Shown here in pieces: positions 26,017 through 34,122 of a DNA stretch of 64,000 nucleotides. Under the pieces are notes generated by a model. It saw only the letters and a list, made by a program, of their open reading frames with translations. It had not been told where the DNA came from and ran no database searches. Made by a program: the position numbers and the translations under genes. This DNA is from Gammaproteobacteria bacterium (lineage in GTDB: Bacteria; Pseudomonadota; Gammaproteobacteria; Pseudomonadales; Azotimanducaceae), in NCBI GenBank assembly GCA_026708185.1, contig JAPOVK010000017.1:124001-188000 (forward strand). The letters are read 5' to 3'. How positions within the stretch are numbered: position 1 is the first letter of the stretch; every line of letters begins with the position of its first letter.

Positions 26017-27213
26017 TCAGCCGAAGTATATGCCGCCATCGGTGTTGCGCAGCTTGTCGCGGGCGATGACCATGCGGTGGACCTCGGACGGCCCCTCGCC
26101 AATCCGCTTCACGCGCAGCTCGCGGTACCAGCGCTCCAGCGGCATTTCCTTGGCCATCCCCATGCCGCCGAACATCTGCATCGCCCGGTCGACCACGCGC
26201 CCCGCGGTTTCCGTCCCGTACAACTTGCATACCGACGCGTCCACCTTGCCGGACTCGCCCGCGTCGACCTTGGATGCGGCGTCGTAGACCAGCATGCGTG
26301 CGGCGCGAAGTTCGACCTCGGAGTCCGCGATCATCCACTGGATGGCCTGCTTGTCGGACAGCATGCCGTCCCGGGCCGGCCGCTGCTTGACCCACCCGCA
26401 GGCCATGTCGAGAGCTTCCTGGGCAATGCCGATGCAACCGGCCGCGTAGGGGATGCGGGCATCGACCAGCCAGTTCTGGGCGACGCCGAAACCCCGGCCG
26501 ACCTCGCCAAGGACGTTCTCAGCGGGCACTTGGCAGTTGTCCAATACGATCTCGTAAGGAGAAAGTGCACGTATTACCTTGATTTCGTTGAACTCAATTC
26601 CGGGGAAAGTCGGTTCGACGATGAACGCCGTGATCTCCGGCGGGGCATCCGCAGTGCCGTCCTTGGTCCGTGCGAAGATCACCCCGTAGTCGGCGCCCTT
26701 GGCGGCCGTGATCCACATCTTGCGGCCGGTGAGAACCCAGGTATCGCCTTGCTTCACGGCCCGGGTCTGGATGTTGTTGCGCGGGTCCGAGCCGCCCGTG
26801 GGCTCGGTGATGGCCACGAATGCACGCTTGCTGCCCTCGACGCACGGCACACCGTACTTTTCGATCTGCGTGGGCGTGCCGCCCCAGATGATGTTCGGCG
26901 GTCCGCCGCCGAAGGCACCGAGCGCGGGCGCGTACGCGCCGAGTCGGCACTTCGCCGACTCCTCGGCGATGATCACGCGCGCCAGGGCACTCACGGGGTT
27001 GCCGCCATACTCTTCGGGCACGGTCAGCCGCGTGAGGCCCATGCCTTCGGCCTGGTCCCGCAGCCGCGCACGGTCTTCGGGTCTGCAGCCCGTGGCGTCG
27101 TGGGGGAGCTGGTCCTCGATGGGTCTGACTTCCTCGCGCATGAAGCGGCGGATCTGGTCACGCAGGAGGACGAGTTCCTCCGGCAGCGCGAACCCGTAGT
27201 GGTTGTCGTTCAA
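26017..27213 (-). CDS. Acyl-CoA dehydrogenase family protein
   Basis: About 398 residues, FAD-dependent alpha,beta-oxidation of an acyl-CoA. Recognisable blocks: RLTVPEEYGGNPVSAL (N-terminal domain), FVAITEPTGGSDPRNNIQTR (substrate/FAD loop), KMWITAAKGADYGVIFART, and the C-terminal MQMFGGMGMAKEMPLERWYR and RIGEGPSEVHRM typical of the family. The TTG at 27213 is preferred because CGGAGAA precedes it at correct spacing and homologous proteins begin here; the frame stays open to 27372 with unnatural residues. It likely works with the SDR downstream in acyl-CoA breakdown. Confidence 0.9.
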   Translation of the reverse strand: MNDNHYGFALPEELVLLRDQIRRFMREEVRPIEDQLPHDATGCRPEDRARLRDQAEGMGLTRLTVPEEYGGNPVSALARVIIAEESAKCRLGAYAPALGAFGGGPPNIIWGGTPTQIEKYGVPCVEGSKRAFVAITEPTGGSDPRNNIQTRAVKQGDTWVLTGRKMWITAAKGADYGVIFARTKDGTADAPPEITAFIVEPTFPGIEFNEIKVIRALSPYEIVLDNCQVPAENVLGEVGRGFGVAQNWLVDARIPYAAGCIGIAQEALDMACGWVKQRPARDGMLSDKQAIQWMIADSEVELRAARMLVYDAASKVDAGESGKVDASVCKLYGTETAGRVVDRAMQMFGGMGMAKEMPLERWYRELRVKRIGEGPSEVHRMVIARDKLRNTDGGIYFG

Positions 27214-27370
27214 GACGTTCTCCGTCGGGCGGTACGCTTTTGGTTGTATCACACCCGGCGCGCGGCGATGTGTGGACAGGCCTTGCCCGCTATGATGCGG
27301 TCCTTGAGGAAACGTGGCTGACACCGGCGCCTCAGGGGGTGCCGGGTAGCCGCTTTGGGAGACGTTTGGC

Positions 27371-28363
27371 ATGAGTTTGGCTGGCCGTGCAGGCGCGATG
27401 TTCGACGGCTACGCGGCGGCGATGGCTGCGGCCAAGAAACTGATTGACGAACGATTCGAGCGGGCCGTCGGCGTGATCGCTGATCTCGATTCGATCCTGA
27501 TCGTCACCGGGCTCGGGAAGAGCGGGCTGGTCGCGCGCAAGGCCGCAGCGACGCTGTCGAGCACGGGTACGCCGGCCGCATTCGTGCATCCGGTGGAGGC
27601 CTTGCACGGCGACCTAGGGATCGTACGCGAGGGATCGGCGCTGCTCGCGTTGTCGAAGAGCGGCGGCAACCAGGAGACCATCGAATTCGCCCGGCAGTTC
27701 AAGGCGCTCCCGGCAGGCCAGGTGATTTCGGTCACCGAGCCTGGATCGCGCCTGAGCGCGGTAGCGGACATCGCCTTGCACATTCCCGCATTGCCGGAGA
27801 TCGACGAGTTCGACTTGGCCCCCACCACCAGCGCGGTGACGACCATGGCCGTTTGCGACGTGCTTGCCATCCTCGTGCAGCAGAGCAAGGGACTGACCGC
27901 ACGGGACTTCGCGCGCTTCCACCCGAGCGGCGCTCTCGGCAAGCGGCTGCTGCTGTCCGTGGACGACCTCATGATCAAGGGCGAAGCGCTGCCGATCATC
28001 GCCGCCGGTGCGCGCTCGGCCGATCTCGTCTTCGAGATCACCTCGAAAGGCATTGGCATGGCCGTGGTGGTCGACGCGCGGGGGTTGCACACTGGCGTCG
28101 TGACCGATGCCGACATCCGACGACTGCTCCTGCGGGGCGAGCGGCTAAGCGAGTTGACGGTGGCCGAGTGTTTTGCACGCAGCCGTCGAGGCGACGAGAG
28201 CCACGCGCCAGCGGAAGTCCACGGCTCGACGACACCCGGAACCATGGCGATCGACTGCCTGCGCCAGATGCAGGCCAACCAGATCACCCAACTCGTGATC
28301 CTCGACGGTGGCCGGCCGGTTGGCGTCGTGCGGTTGCAGGACCTCATCGCCGCCGGATTCTAG
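27371..28363 (+). CDS. kdsD: D-arabinose-5-phosphate isomerase
   Basis: A 330-residue SIS-CBS-CBS protein that converts ribulose 5-phosphate to arabinose 5-phosphate, the first step to Kdo of lipopolysaccharide. SIS domain: ILIVTGLGKSGLVARKAAAT, FVHPVEALHGDLG (metal/substrate His-Glu-His) and LLALSKSGGNQET. The linker ARFHPSGALGKRLLL is the kdsD/kpsF/gutQ hallmark. Two CBS repeats fill residues 205-330. It stands alone; kdsC and the lpt genes that usually follow kdsD in gammaproteobacteria are missing here, so it may be a second copy (kpsF/gutQ role is possible). Confidence 0.9.
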   Translation: MSLAGRAGAMFDGYAAAMAAAKKLIDERFERAVGVIADLDSILIVTGLGKSGLVARKAAATLSSTGTPAAFVHPVEALHGDLGIVREGSALLALSKSGGNQETIEFARQFKALPAGQVISVTEPGSRLSAVADIALHIPALPEIDEFDLAPTTSAVTTMAVCDVLAILVQQSKGLTARDFARFHPSGALGKRLLLSVDDLMIKGEALPIIAAGARSADLVFEITSKGIGMAVVVDARGLHTGVVTDADIRRLLLRGERLSELTVAECFARSRRGDESHAPAEVHGSTTPGTMAIDCLRQMQANQITQLVILDGGRPVGVVRLQDLIAAGF

Positions 28364-28517
28364 GCTCCGGCGGCGACCGCGCCCCGAAAATGCCCGGCAG
28401 CTGGGCCGGCGAGTGGCGGATGTCTGTTCTTGATGTAGGAAATCGGCCCCCGGTGCATCCTGGCTGATTTCGCCCGGTATCGTCCCGTGGCTCACACACA
28501 GGGAAAAGGACCTCACC

Positions 28518-28739
28518 ATGCGTAAGCCACTTTTGGCCGCCCTGGCCGTTGCCGGCGTCTTGGCGCTCGGCGCGAGCCAGCCAACGCCGGCCTCGTTTGC
28601 CACGGAACTGACCTACTACTTGCCCATCTGCAACCCGAGACTCCCGCCCGGCACGTTCTGTGTCGACGTGCCGGATTTCGCCGCGCTGCGGCCTCCCCAC
28701 GTGCCGCCGGAAATCTGGCGGATGATCATCGCCAAGTAG
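28518..28739 (+). CDS. Small secreted protein, 73 residues
   Basis: Starts with a clear signal peptide (MRKPLLAALAVAGVLALG, cleavage after about residue 25). The mature ~48 residues are rich in Pro and hydrophobics with two cysteines (YLPICNPRLPPGTFCVDVPD) and end in MIIAK. GGGAAAAGGA precedes the ATG at good spacing. No family is recognised. It lies between kdsD and a SpoIIM-type gene. Two cysteines in a short exported chain suggest a single disulfide. Confidence 0.65.
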   Translation: MRKPLLAALAVAGVLALGASQPTPASFATELTYYLPICNPRLPPGTFCVDVPDFAALRPPHVPPEIWRMIIAK

Positions 28740-28800
28740 CCGGGGCCGCCGCTCGAGCGCAACTGCGCGGGGCGGCTTGCCGGGTAGGAGGCCGACCCGC

Positions 28801-29415
28801 ATGGCGAAGACACATGGCTGCGCGCCACGGTGGACGCACGGCTTCCTGCTCGCGCTCGCAGTCTGGACGGCTGGCATGGCGGGCGGCTACGCCGTCGTTC
28901 AGGCGGCTAGCGAACTGCCTAGCGATTTGCCGACCCCCGTCGTGGCCGAGGACGCGCGCACCGGACATGCACCCGGCATGCCGGAACCGGAAGCGGCGCC
29001 TGGGTCCGATGCGGGGCTCGTGGCGTTCATATTCCGGCGCAACCTCTCGGTCTACATCTGGATTCTCGCCGGTCTCCTCTCGGCAGGTGCGGTCACCTTC
29101 GTCGTGTTGCTTGCCAACGGCATCATGCTGGGTCACACGATCGGGCTCGCGCACGCCACCGGCGTAGCGCCGGCGATGCTCTCGACCCTGTTGCTTCCTC
29201 ACGGCGTTTTGGAGGTCGGCACCTTCTGCATCGCCGGAGCGGTGGGGTTCCAGGGGTTCAGGATCGCTTCCGACTGGGGTCGAAACGGCTGGAGCGCCGT
29301 GCGGTCGCTTCGCCTCGGCTTGGTGCTCGCCTACGGCGCGGTCGCGCTGGCGGTTGCTGCCGTACTGGAGACGTTTGTCACGGGCGCCTTGGCCGACGCC
29401 ATGGGCCTTCGCTAG
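28801..29415 (+). CDS. Stage II sporulation protein M-like membrane protein
   Basis: A 204-residue integral membrane protein of the SpoIIM/DUF95 family, which despite the name occurs widely outside spore formers. One N-terminal helix and a periplasmic loop (about residues 35-75) precede the core: FRRNLSVYIWILAGLLSAG, FVVLLANGIMLGHTIGLA, LLLPHGVLEVGTFCIAGA (the conserved PHG-x-EL/EV signature) and a last helix. ATG 28801 follows TAGGAGG. The next gene starts 20 bp later, probably cotranscribed. Molecular function is unknown. Confidence 0.82.
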   Translation: MAKTHGCAPRWTHGFLLALAVWTAGMAGGYAVVQAASELPSDLPTPVVAEDARTGHAPGMPEPEAAPGSDAGLVAFIFRRNLSVYIWILAGLLSAGAVTFVVLLANGIMLGHTIGLAHATGVAPAMLSTLLLPHGVLEVGTFCIAGAVGFQGFRIASDWGRNGWSAVRSLRLGLVLAYGAVALAVAAVLETFVTGALADAMGLR

Positions 29416-29434
29416 CGGATCACAAGGGGACCCG

Positions 29435-30025
29435 GTGAGGTGCATCGTCGCAGCCTTCCAAAGGCCGGTCGCGCCGGCGTTGGGCACCTGGCTGGTTGGT
29501 CTGGCGGCGTTCTCCGTGGTCAGCGTGGAGCGGCTGTTCTCGGCGCCGCACGCGGCGTTCGTGTATGCGCGGCTCAGCGCCTACATTGCGACGGTCACCG
29601 TGGCGGCCCTGACGGTGGCGCTGATCGGGGTCTTCGGCTTGGCCTGCGGCGTGATGTTGCGGTGGCTGGACGACCCGATCAGCCCGCGCCGCATCGCCGC
29701 GTGCGCGGGTCGGTCGTTCTGGACGGTGGCGGCCTACACTTGGATTGCCCTGGCCTTGCTGGTGGTGGATCCGCCGTCGGCCATTGCGGTCGCCGACCTG
29801 TGGACGCCGGAGAGCGTGCAGTCGCAGATGCGCGGCGTGCTCGCATATCGTTGGCTGAGCGACATGCGGGTTGCGGTCCTCGCGGCATATCTGATCGCGG
29901 TGGTGGTCCTCCTGCAACGCCACGCCCGGTTGGTCAACGTGGCGATCGCTGTCGGCTTCGGTGCGGGCCTCGTCGCGGCGTTGCTGACGGCATTGGGCGT
30001 GCTCGGCGGTGGCCGGGACTTCTAG
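29435..30025 (+). CDS. Polytopic membrane protein of unknown function
   Basis: About 196 residues with five or six hydrophobic segments (WLVGLAAFSVVSVERL, YIATVTVAALTVALIGVFGL, RSFWTVAAYTWIALALLV, LAAYLIAVVVLLQ, FGAGLVAALLTALGVLG). It resembles Yip1-type proteins in layout but I see no signature. The GTG start has AAGGGGA upstream. It is 20 bp downstream of the SpoIIM-like gene; this pairing of two membrane proteins suggests joint function. Confidence 0.7.
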   Translation: MRCIVAAFQRPVAPALGTWLVGLAAFSVVSVERLFSAPHAAFVYARLSAYIATVTVAALTVALIGVFGLACGVMLRWLDDPISPRRIAACAGRSFWTVAAYTWIALALLVVDPPSAIAVADLWTPESVQSQMRGVLAYRWLSDMRVAVLAAYLIAVVVLLQRHARLVNVAIAVGFGAGLVAALLTALGVLGGGRDF

Positions 30026-30138
30026 GTCGGCGCAAAACCCCTCGTGTCCGGCACAGCAGCGTCGTTGGCGGGCTGAGTGATGGGAAAATCCGCGCAAACG
30101 CTGGTACGGTGCGTTGTGATCTTGTGGCGAGAACAGTC

Positions 30139-32046
30139 GTGGGCAACGTCAAGTGGGAGGTTCGGCGGCGCGAGCCCTACGCGGGCGGCAAGCCGTTCGG
30201 TGACCTCGGACCCTTCGAGATCGTGGAAGGGTGCGTTCACTACGCGGTCGACCCGGAAGACCCGCGGAACGCCGTGATCGTCGATCTGGACCTGGCACCG
30301 CGTAGCGTGGATGGGACGGTGCGCTTCGCCGGGGATTTCACGTTCATCGCGCCGCGGCATGCGTCGGCGACGAAGTTGCTGGTGGACGTGCCGAACCGTG
30401 GCCGCCGATTGGCGTTCTCGCAGTTCAATCGTGCGCCGCCCGGTCAACTGCTCGAGGATCCCTGCGCACCCGGTGACGGCTTCGTGTTCCGGCACGGGTT
30501 TGCGCTGGCGTCGATTGGCTGGCAGTGGGACATCGCCGAGGGCTTGAGTCTCGACGCGCCCGAAGCCTGCCGGGAGGGTCGCCCAATCGACGGGGATGTC
30601 GTCTGCCGCATACAGCCCGGCAGCGATCGGCCGTTCGTGTCGTTTGGACAGCTTGGTGAAGTCACCTATCCGCCGGCCGATCTTGATGATCCGCACGCAA
30701 GGCTGTTCGTCCGAAACCACGACAACGCGGCGCAGGCCGAAATCGACCGCCGGCGGTGGCGTTTCGCCCGGAACCGCGGGGCCAGGCTGGAACCCAGCGA
30801 CCGGTTCATTCACTTGGATGATGGCTTCGAGAAGGGCCGGATCTACACGCTGGTGTATCGCGCCAGCGGAGTGCGCGTGACCGGATGCGGCCTGCTGGCG
30901 CTGCGCGATGCAGCAGCCAGCCTGCGTCGCGGCGGCGGCCCGAACGGCGCTGGGTTCCGCCATGTGTTCGCATTCGGCGCCTCGCAGACCGGCCGCGCTC
31001 TGCGCCATCTTCTGCACCTTGGCCTCAACGCCGACGATACCGGCGCGCGCGTCTTCGACGGCATCCACATCCACATCGCGGGCGGCCAGCGTGGCGACTT
31101 CAACCATCGGTTCGCCCAGCCCTCGAGCGCAGGCGTACCGGCGTCCGGGCAGCAGTTCCCGTTCGCCGGGACGACGACGCGGGACGCGTTGACGGGCAAG
31201 ACCGACGGCCTCTACGAACGGCTCGCGGGTACGCCGTGGATGCCACGGGTGGTGATCACCAACACGTCCTGGGAGTACTGGCGAGGCGATGCTGCGCTCA
31301 CGCACGTGGCCTCCGACGGCAGTCGCGATCTCGACGGGCACCCGGACGAGCGCAACTACCTGTTCGCGGGCACGCACCATGTCGGCGCCGTCTGGCCACC
31401 CACGGACACGTTTGCGGTGACCGGCGAGAAGGCCCGTTACGGATTCAACGTGGTCGACCATGGGCCGTTGACGAGGGCGGCCTTGCTCAACCTCGCTGCA
31501 TGGGTCGAGCAAGGTACAACCCCGCCGGCGTCGGCCGTGCCCACGTTGGCAGACGGCACGCTGGTCTCCCGGCGTGCCGTACTCACCAAGTTCGCCCGCG
31601 GAGACGGCTTCGCCATCCTCGACGCGGAACGGCTGGGCGGGCTTGCCGTCCTCGATCTGGGCGAAGACGAGGGAACCGGGGTACTGCGTTTCCCGGCCAC
31701 CGAGGGCGCGCCCTACGCGCGGCTCGTCGCGGACGTCGATCGGACACTCAACGAGCGCGCGGGCATCCGGCTTCCCGACGTCGCGGTTCCGATCGGTTGC
31801 CACACGGGCTGGAATCCCCGCCATCCGGAACACGGCGCTCCCGAGTTGGCTGCGATATTCGTGGGGTTTTCGCGTTTCGCCGATGACTTGCCACCGGAGG
31901 GGGAGTACGAACTCGAGGTGCGGTCGTGCGCCGAAGCCTTGGTCGAACGGCGCCTACTGTTGCCCGAAGACTACGAGCGGGTGGTGGGCAACGCGATGAC
32001 TCGGTATCGCTACGCAGCAACCGGTGTCGTGTCCATAACGACGTGA
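30139..32046 (+). CDS. Alpha/beta hydrolase domain protein (Abhydrolase_10 type)
   Basis: About 635 residues. The family signature nucleophile elbow FAFGASQTGRALRHLLHLG (G-x-S-x-G) lies near residue 275, with an upstream conserved FVRNHDNAAQAEI and downstream FDGIHIHIAGGQRGDFNHRF and TNTSWEYWRGDAALTHV. No signal peptide is evident. The substrate is unknown; members often accompany catabolic genes in gammaproteobacteria. GTG 30139 is the most likely start; other in-frame GTGs upstream (30124, 30109) cannot be excluded and no start has a strong Shine-Dalgarno. The glycosyltransferase follows 30 bp later. Confidence 0.85.
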   Translation: MGNVKWEVRRREPYAGGKPFGDLGPFEIVEGCVHYAVDPEDPRNAVIVDLDLAPRSVDGTVRFAGDFTFIAPRHASATKLLVDVPNRGRRLAFSQFNRAPPGQLLEDPCAPGDGFVFRHGFALASIGWQWDIAEGLSLDAPEACREGRPIDGDVVCRIQPGSDRPFVSFGQLGEVTYPPADLDDPHARLFVRNHDNAAQAEIDRRRWRFARNRGARLEPSDRFIHLDDGFEKGRIYTLVYRASGVRVTGCGLLALRDAAASLRRGGGPNGAGFRHVFAFGASQTGRALRHLLHLGLNADDTGARVFDGIHIHIAGGQRGDFNHRFAQPSSAGVPASGQQFPFAGTTTRDALTGKTDGLYERLAGTPWMPRVVITNTSWEYWRGDAALTHVASDGSRDLDGHPDERNYLFAGTHHVGAVWPPTDTFAVTGEKARYGFNVVDHGPLTRAALLNLAAWVEQGTTPPASAVPTLADGTLVSRRAVLTKFARGDGFAILDAERLGGLAVLDLGEDEGTGVLRFPATEGAPYARLVADVDRTLNERAGIRLPDVAVPIGCHTGWNPRHPEHGAPELAAIFVGFSRFADDLPPEGEYELEVRSCAEALVERRLLLPEDYERVVGNAMTRYRYAATGVVSITT

Positions 32047-32076
32047 CGTCCTTCGCGGAGCGGCTCGGGAACGCGC

Positions 32077-32748
32077 GTGACCGTTAGCGCAGTCGTGCCG
32101 GTGCTCAACGACGCCGACGCCCTGGGCCGGCTGCTCGACGACCTGCACGGTTCGCCGGCCCTCGAAGTGGTGGTGGTCGACGGGGGAAGCGAAGACGGGA
32201 GCGTGGATGTCGCAGCGTCCGCCGACGTCGTGGTGACCTCGGCACCCGGGCGGGGTCAGCAGATTCGGGCCGGCGTGGCTCAAGCCAGGGGCGATTGGCT
32301 GTGGTTTCTGCACGCGGACTCGCGCGTCAGCCAGACCCTGCTCGTCGCCCTAAACGGCTGCATGGCCAGTCCCGGATGGGGATTCTGCCGGGTGCGCCTC
32401 GACGGACCCGGGTGGGCGTTGCGCATGGTCGAGACGGCGATGAACTGGCGTACCGGCATCACCGGGATTGCGACCGGGGATCATGGCATCTTCGTGCACC
32501 GTCGCCTGCTGGAGGCCATCGGCGGTGTGCCTGCCCTCCCGCTGATGGAGGACATCGAATGCTGCCGACGCCTGCGTCGGCTCGCCAGGCCACGCCGGAT
32601 CGAGCCGCCGCTGGTGACCTCGGCCCGCCGTTGGCAACGCGATGGCATTGTGGCGACCGTGCTCCTCATGTGGTGGCTGAGGATGCGGTATTGGGCCGGG
32701 GCTGACGCGGTCGATCTGGCGCGCCGGTACTATGGGGACGTGGGGTGA
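32077..32748 (+). CDS. TIGR04283-type family 2 glycosyltransferase
   Basis: A 223-residue GT2-fold enzyme without membrane anchor. It shows AVVPVLNDADALGRLLDDL, the nucleotide-binding VVDGGSEDGS, PGRGQQIRAGVAQARGDW, then LWFLHADSR (the D-x-D-like metal site). This compact 'transferase 2, selenodomain-associated' group usually sits beside the TIGR04282 protein, exactly as here. The acceptor is unknown. Its TGA overlaps the next gene's GTG (GTGA). Confidence 0.87.
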   Translation: MTVSAVVPVLNDADALGRLLDDLHGSPALEVVVVDGGSEDGSVDVAASADVVVTSAPGRGQQIRAGVAQARGDWLWFLHADSRVSQTLLVALNGCMASPGWGFCRVRLDGPGWALRMVETAMNWRTGITGIATGDHGIFVHRRLLEAIGGVPALPLMEDIECCRRLRRLARPRRIEPPLVTSARRWQRDGIVATVLLMWWLRMRYWAGADAVDLARRYYGDVG

Positions 32749-33446
32749 AGGGGCTCCTTGCTTGCGAGGGGCAATGCCCCTGCCCGCCGCTCCGCGGCGG
32801 GGGCGCTCCCCGGGTGAGGGCTCTCCCATGCGAGGGGCAAACCCCTCGCGCTCCCCGGCTGAGGGCTCTTCCTCGTTTGGCGATATTCGCCCGGGCACCG
32901 GTCCGGGGCCGCGTCAAGACGCGATTGGCACAGGTTCTCGGGGCGGACGCAGCGCTCGCCGTCTACGAACGGCTGCTCGCCCAGACCCTAGTCCGGCTCG
33001 CCCCTGGCCTCGGGCAATTCGACCCGGAAGTCTGGCTCGAAGGTACTGTGCCCCGTGCCCGCCTCCAAGGCTTCCGCGTGATCCCGCAGCCCGAAGGGGA
33101 CCTCGGTACGCGGATGGCGGCTGCGTTCGATGCGGGAGTGACGGCCCTGGTCGGCACGGACATCCCGTCGTTGACCGCTGACTATGTCGACCGGGCGCTC
33201 GCGGCGCTCACGGAGGCGGATTTGGTGATCGGCCCCGTGGAGGACGGTGGCTATTGCCTGATCGCGATGAAAGCACCCCACGCACAGGTGTTCCGGGGCA
33301 TACCCTGGAGCACGCCACGCGTGCTCTCGGCAACTCTCGATGCGGCTCAGGGACTACAGTTGACGGTGCGGTTGCTCGAGCCCTTGTGGGACGTGGACGA
33401 TGCAGCCGACCTCGAGCGCTGGCGAGCTGAGCGCCCCAGAGCCTAA
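32745..33446 (+). CDS. TIGR04282/DUF2064-type glycosyltransferase with repeat-encoded N-terminus
   Basis: About 233 residues. The conserved core starts at residue ~45 (LAIFARAPVRGRVKTRLAQ), followed by VGTDIPSLTADYVDRAL and IGPVEDGGYCLIAMK, as in TIGR04282 enzymes, which normally begin at or just before that first strand. The extra 44 residues come from two in-frame copies of the dispersed palindromic repeat (CEGQTPRAPRLRALP), with no stop. Two starts are possible: GTG 32745, overlapping the upstream stop as GTGA, or TTG 32877 right before the core but lacking a Shine-Dalgarno. I favour 32745, as translational coupling needs no separate ribosome-binding site. See findings. Confidence 0.82.
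   Translation: MKGLLACEGQCPCPPLRGGGAPRVRALPCEGQTPRAPRLRALPRLAIFARAPVRGRVKTRLAQVLGADAALAVYERLLAQTLVRLAPGLGQFDPEVWLEGTVPRARLQGFRVIPQPEGDLGTRMAAAFDAGVTALVGTDIPSLTADYVDRALAALTEADLVIGPVEDGGYCLIAMKAPHAQVFRGIPWSTPRVLSATLDAAQGLQLTVRLLEPLWDVDDAADLERWRAERPRA
32761..32824 (+). repeat. Dispersed palindromic repeat, copy 1 (variant with inner hairpin)
   Basis: Begins CTTGCGAGGGGCAATGCCCC and ends CTCCCCGGGTGAGGGCTCT, with an extra 20-bp inverted repeat (CCCGCCGC / GCGGCGGG) inside. It lies in frame inside the 5' end of the TIGR04282-type gene. Confidence 0.75.
32827..32870 (+). repeat. Dispersed palindromic repeat, copy 2
   Basis: Typical copy: hairpin TGCGAGGGG-caaa-CCCCTCGCG followed by CTCCCCGGCTGAGGGCTC. 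It is directly next to copy 1 and remains in frame with the gene. Confidence 0.8.
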
Positions 33447-33474
33447 CCCGCGCTTCGCTGCGCTATGCGCGGGT
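33446..33474 (+). terminator. Stem-loop after the TIGR04282-type gene
   Basis: Arms ACCCGCGC and GCGCGGGT with a 13-base loop, starting on the last base of the TAA stop. Position and stem strength suit a transcription terminator; no T-run follows. Confidence 0.45.
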
Positions 33475-33501
33475 CCGCCTCCGGCCTCAAGGCCCCGCCG
33501 T

Positions 33502-33561
33502 CCTTTCATGGAAGCTGCGCCCGCGGTCACTGCGTTCCCTTGGCGCATCTTCCATGAAAGG
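33502..33561. repeat. 60-bp inverted-repeat element
   Basis: Perfect 13-bp outer arms CCTTTCATGGAAG (33502-33514) and CTTCCATGAAAGG (33549-33561), with a further six paired bases inside (TGCGCC / GGCGCA). It forms a long hairpin in intergenic DNA after the stem-loop at 33446. It could be a MITE-like or REP-like unit. No coding function seen. Confidence 0.65.
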
Positions 33562-33637
33562 AATCAACGGGCTAAACGGCCACTCTGACCAGCCGCCAAA
33601 GGGCCGGTGGTCGATGCGCTGTCGGGACGGACTTCCC

Positions 33638-33680
33638 TGCGAGGGGCAAACCCCTCGCGCTCCCCGGCTGAGGGCTCTCC
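33638..33680 (+). repeat. Dispersed palindromic repeat, copy 3
   Basis: TGCGAGGGGCAAACCCCTCG followed by the GCTCCCCGGCTGAGGGCTCT tail, identical in layout to copy 2. Here it is intergenic, between the 60-bp hairpin element and the small gene at 33701. Confidence 0.8.
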
Positions 33681-33700
33681 GACAGTATGTTGGGTACCCG

Positions 33701-33898
33701 CTACGTAGCGGTGATCGCGGCTCGTCGCTTTCGGGAAATGACGATGTTCTTGCTACGCCCCATCTTGTCTTGGCCGCTGACGCCCATGGGGATGATTTGG
33801 ATCTTCTTGCCTGCTGCCAAGAACGCTTGCAGGTCTTCTTCGATGGACTTTCTCATTTCTATGTTGTTCTGGGGGAGTTTCTTCGGTGCGCGGCTCAA
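33701..33898 (-). CDS. Small basic conserved-looking protein, 65 residues
   Basis: MSRAPKKLPQNNIEMRKSIE, then EDLQAFLAAGKKIQIIPMGV and a basic tail (GRSKNIVISRKRR). Composition and codon use are natural, unlike the opposite-strand frame. The TTG start has a perfect AGGAGG six bases before it. The 'FLAAGKKIQ' segment recalls the tail of the RNA-polymerase-associated SutA of Pseudomonas, but the similarity is short and uncertain. It lies downstream of sufE on the same strand, 225 bp away, and is probably separately transcribed. Confidence 0.65.
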   Translation of the reverse strand: MSRAPKKLPQNNIEMRKSIEEDLQAFLAAGKKIQIIPMGVSGQDKMGRSKNIVISRKRRAAITAT

Positions 33899-34122
33899 CT
33901 TGGCCTCCTGTCGACACAGTCACAGTTACACCGCGCATTGCGCGGCAACGTTGATGGCGTTAGGGGGCTTAAAGCTGGCCGGCGCGTTCTTTAGGCACCG
34001 ATGCCTCTCGTAACCGACCCTCAATCCCTCGCGCCGAGTCTAGCAATGCCGCACCGCAAATGCACATGGGAATTGCTCCCTTTTTCGTGGCGGACGCCCT
34101 TGGCCGGGTCAAGAGACGATGG

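Noticed and set aside
25976-26437. Upstream extension of the SDR frame
   Set aside because: Shadow of the acyl-CoA dehydrogenase; ATG 25975 has its own ribosome-binding site.
29440-30138. Upstream extension of the alpha/beta hydrolase frame
   Set aside because: It overlaps the preceding membrane-protein gene in another frame and has unnatural composition; the enzyme start is near 30139.
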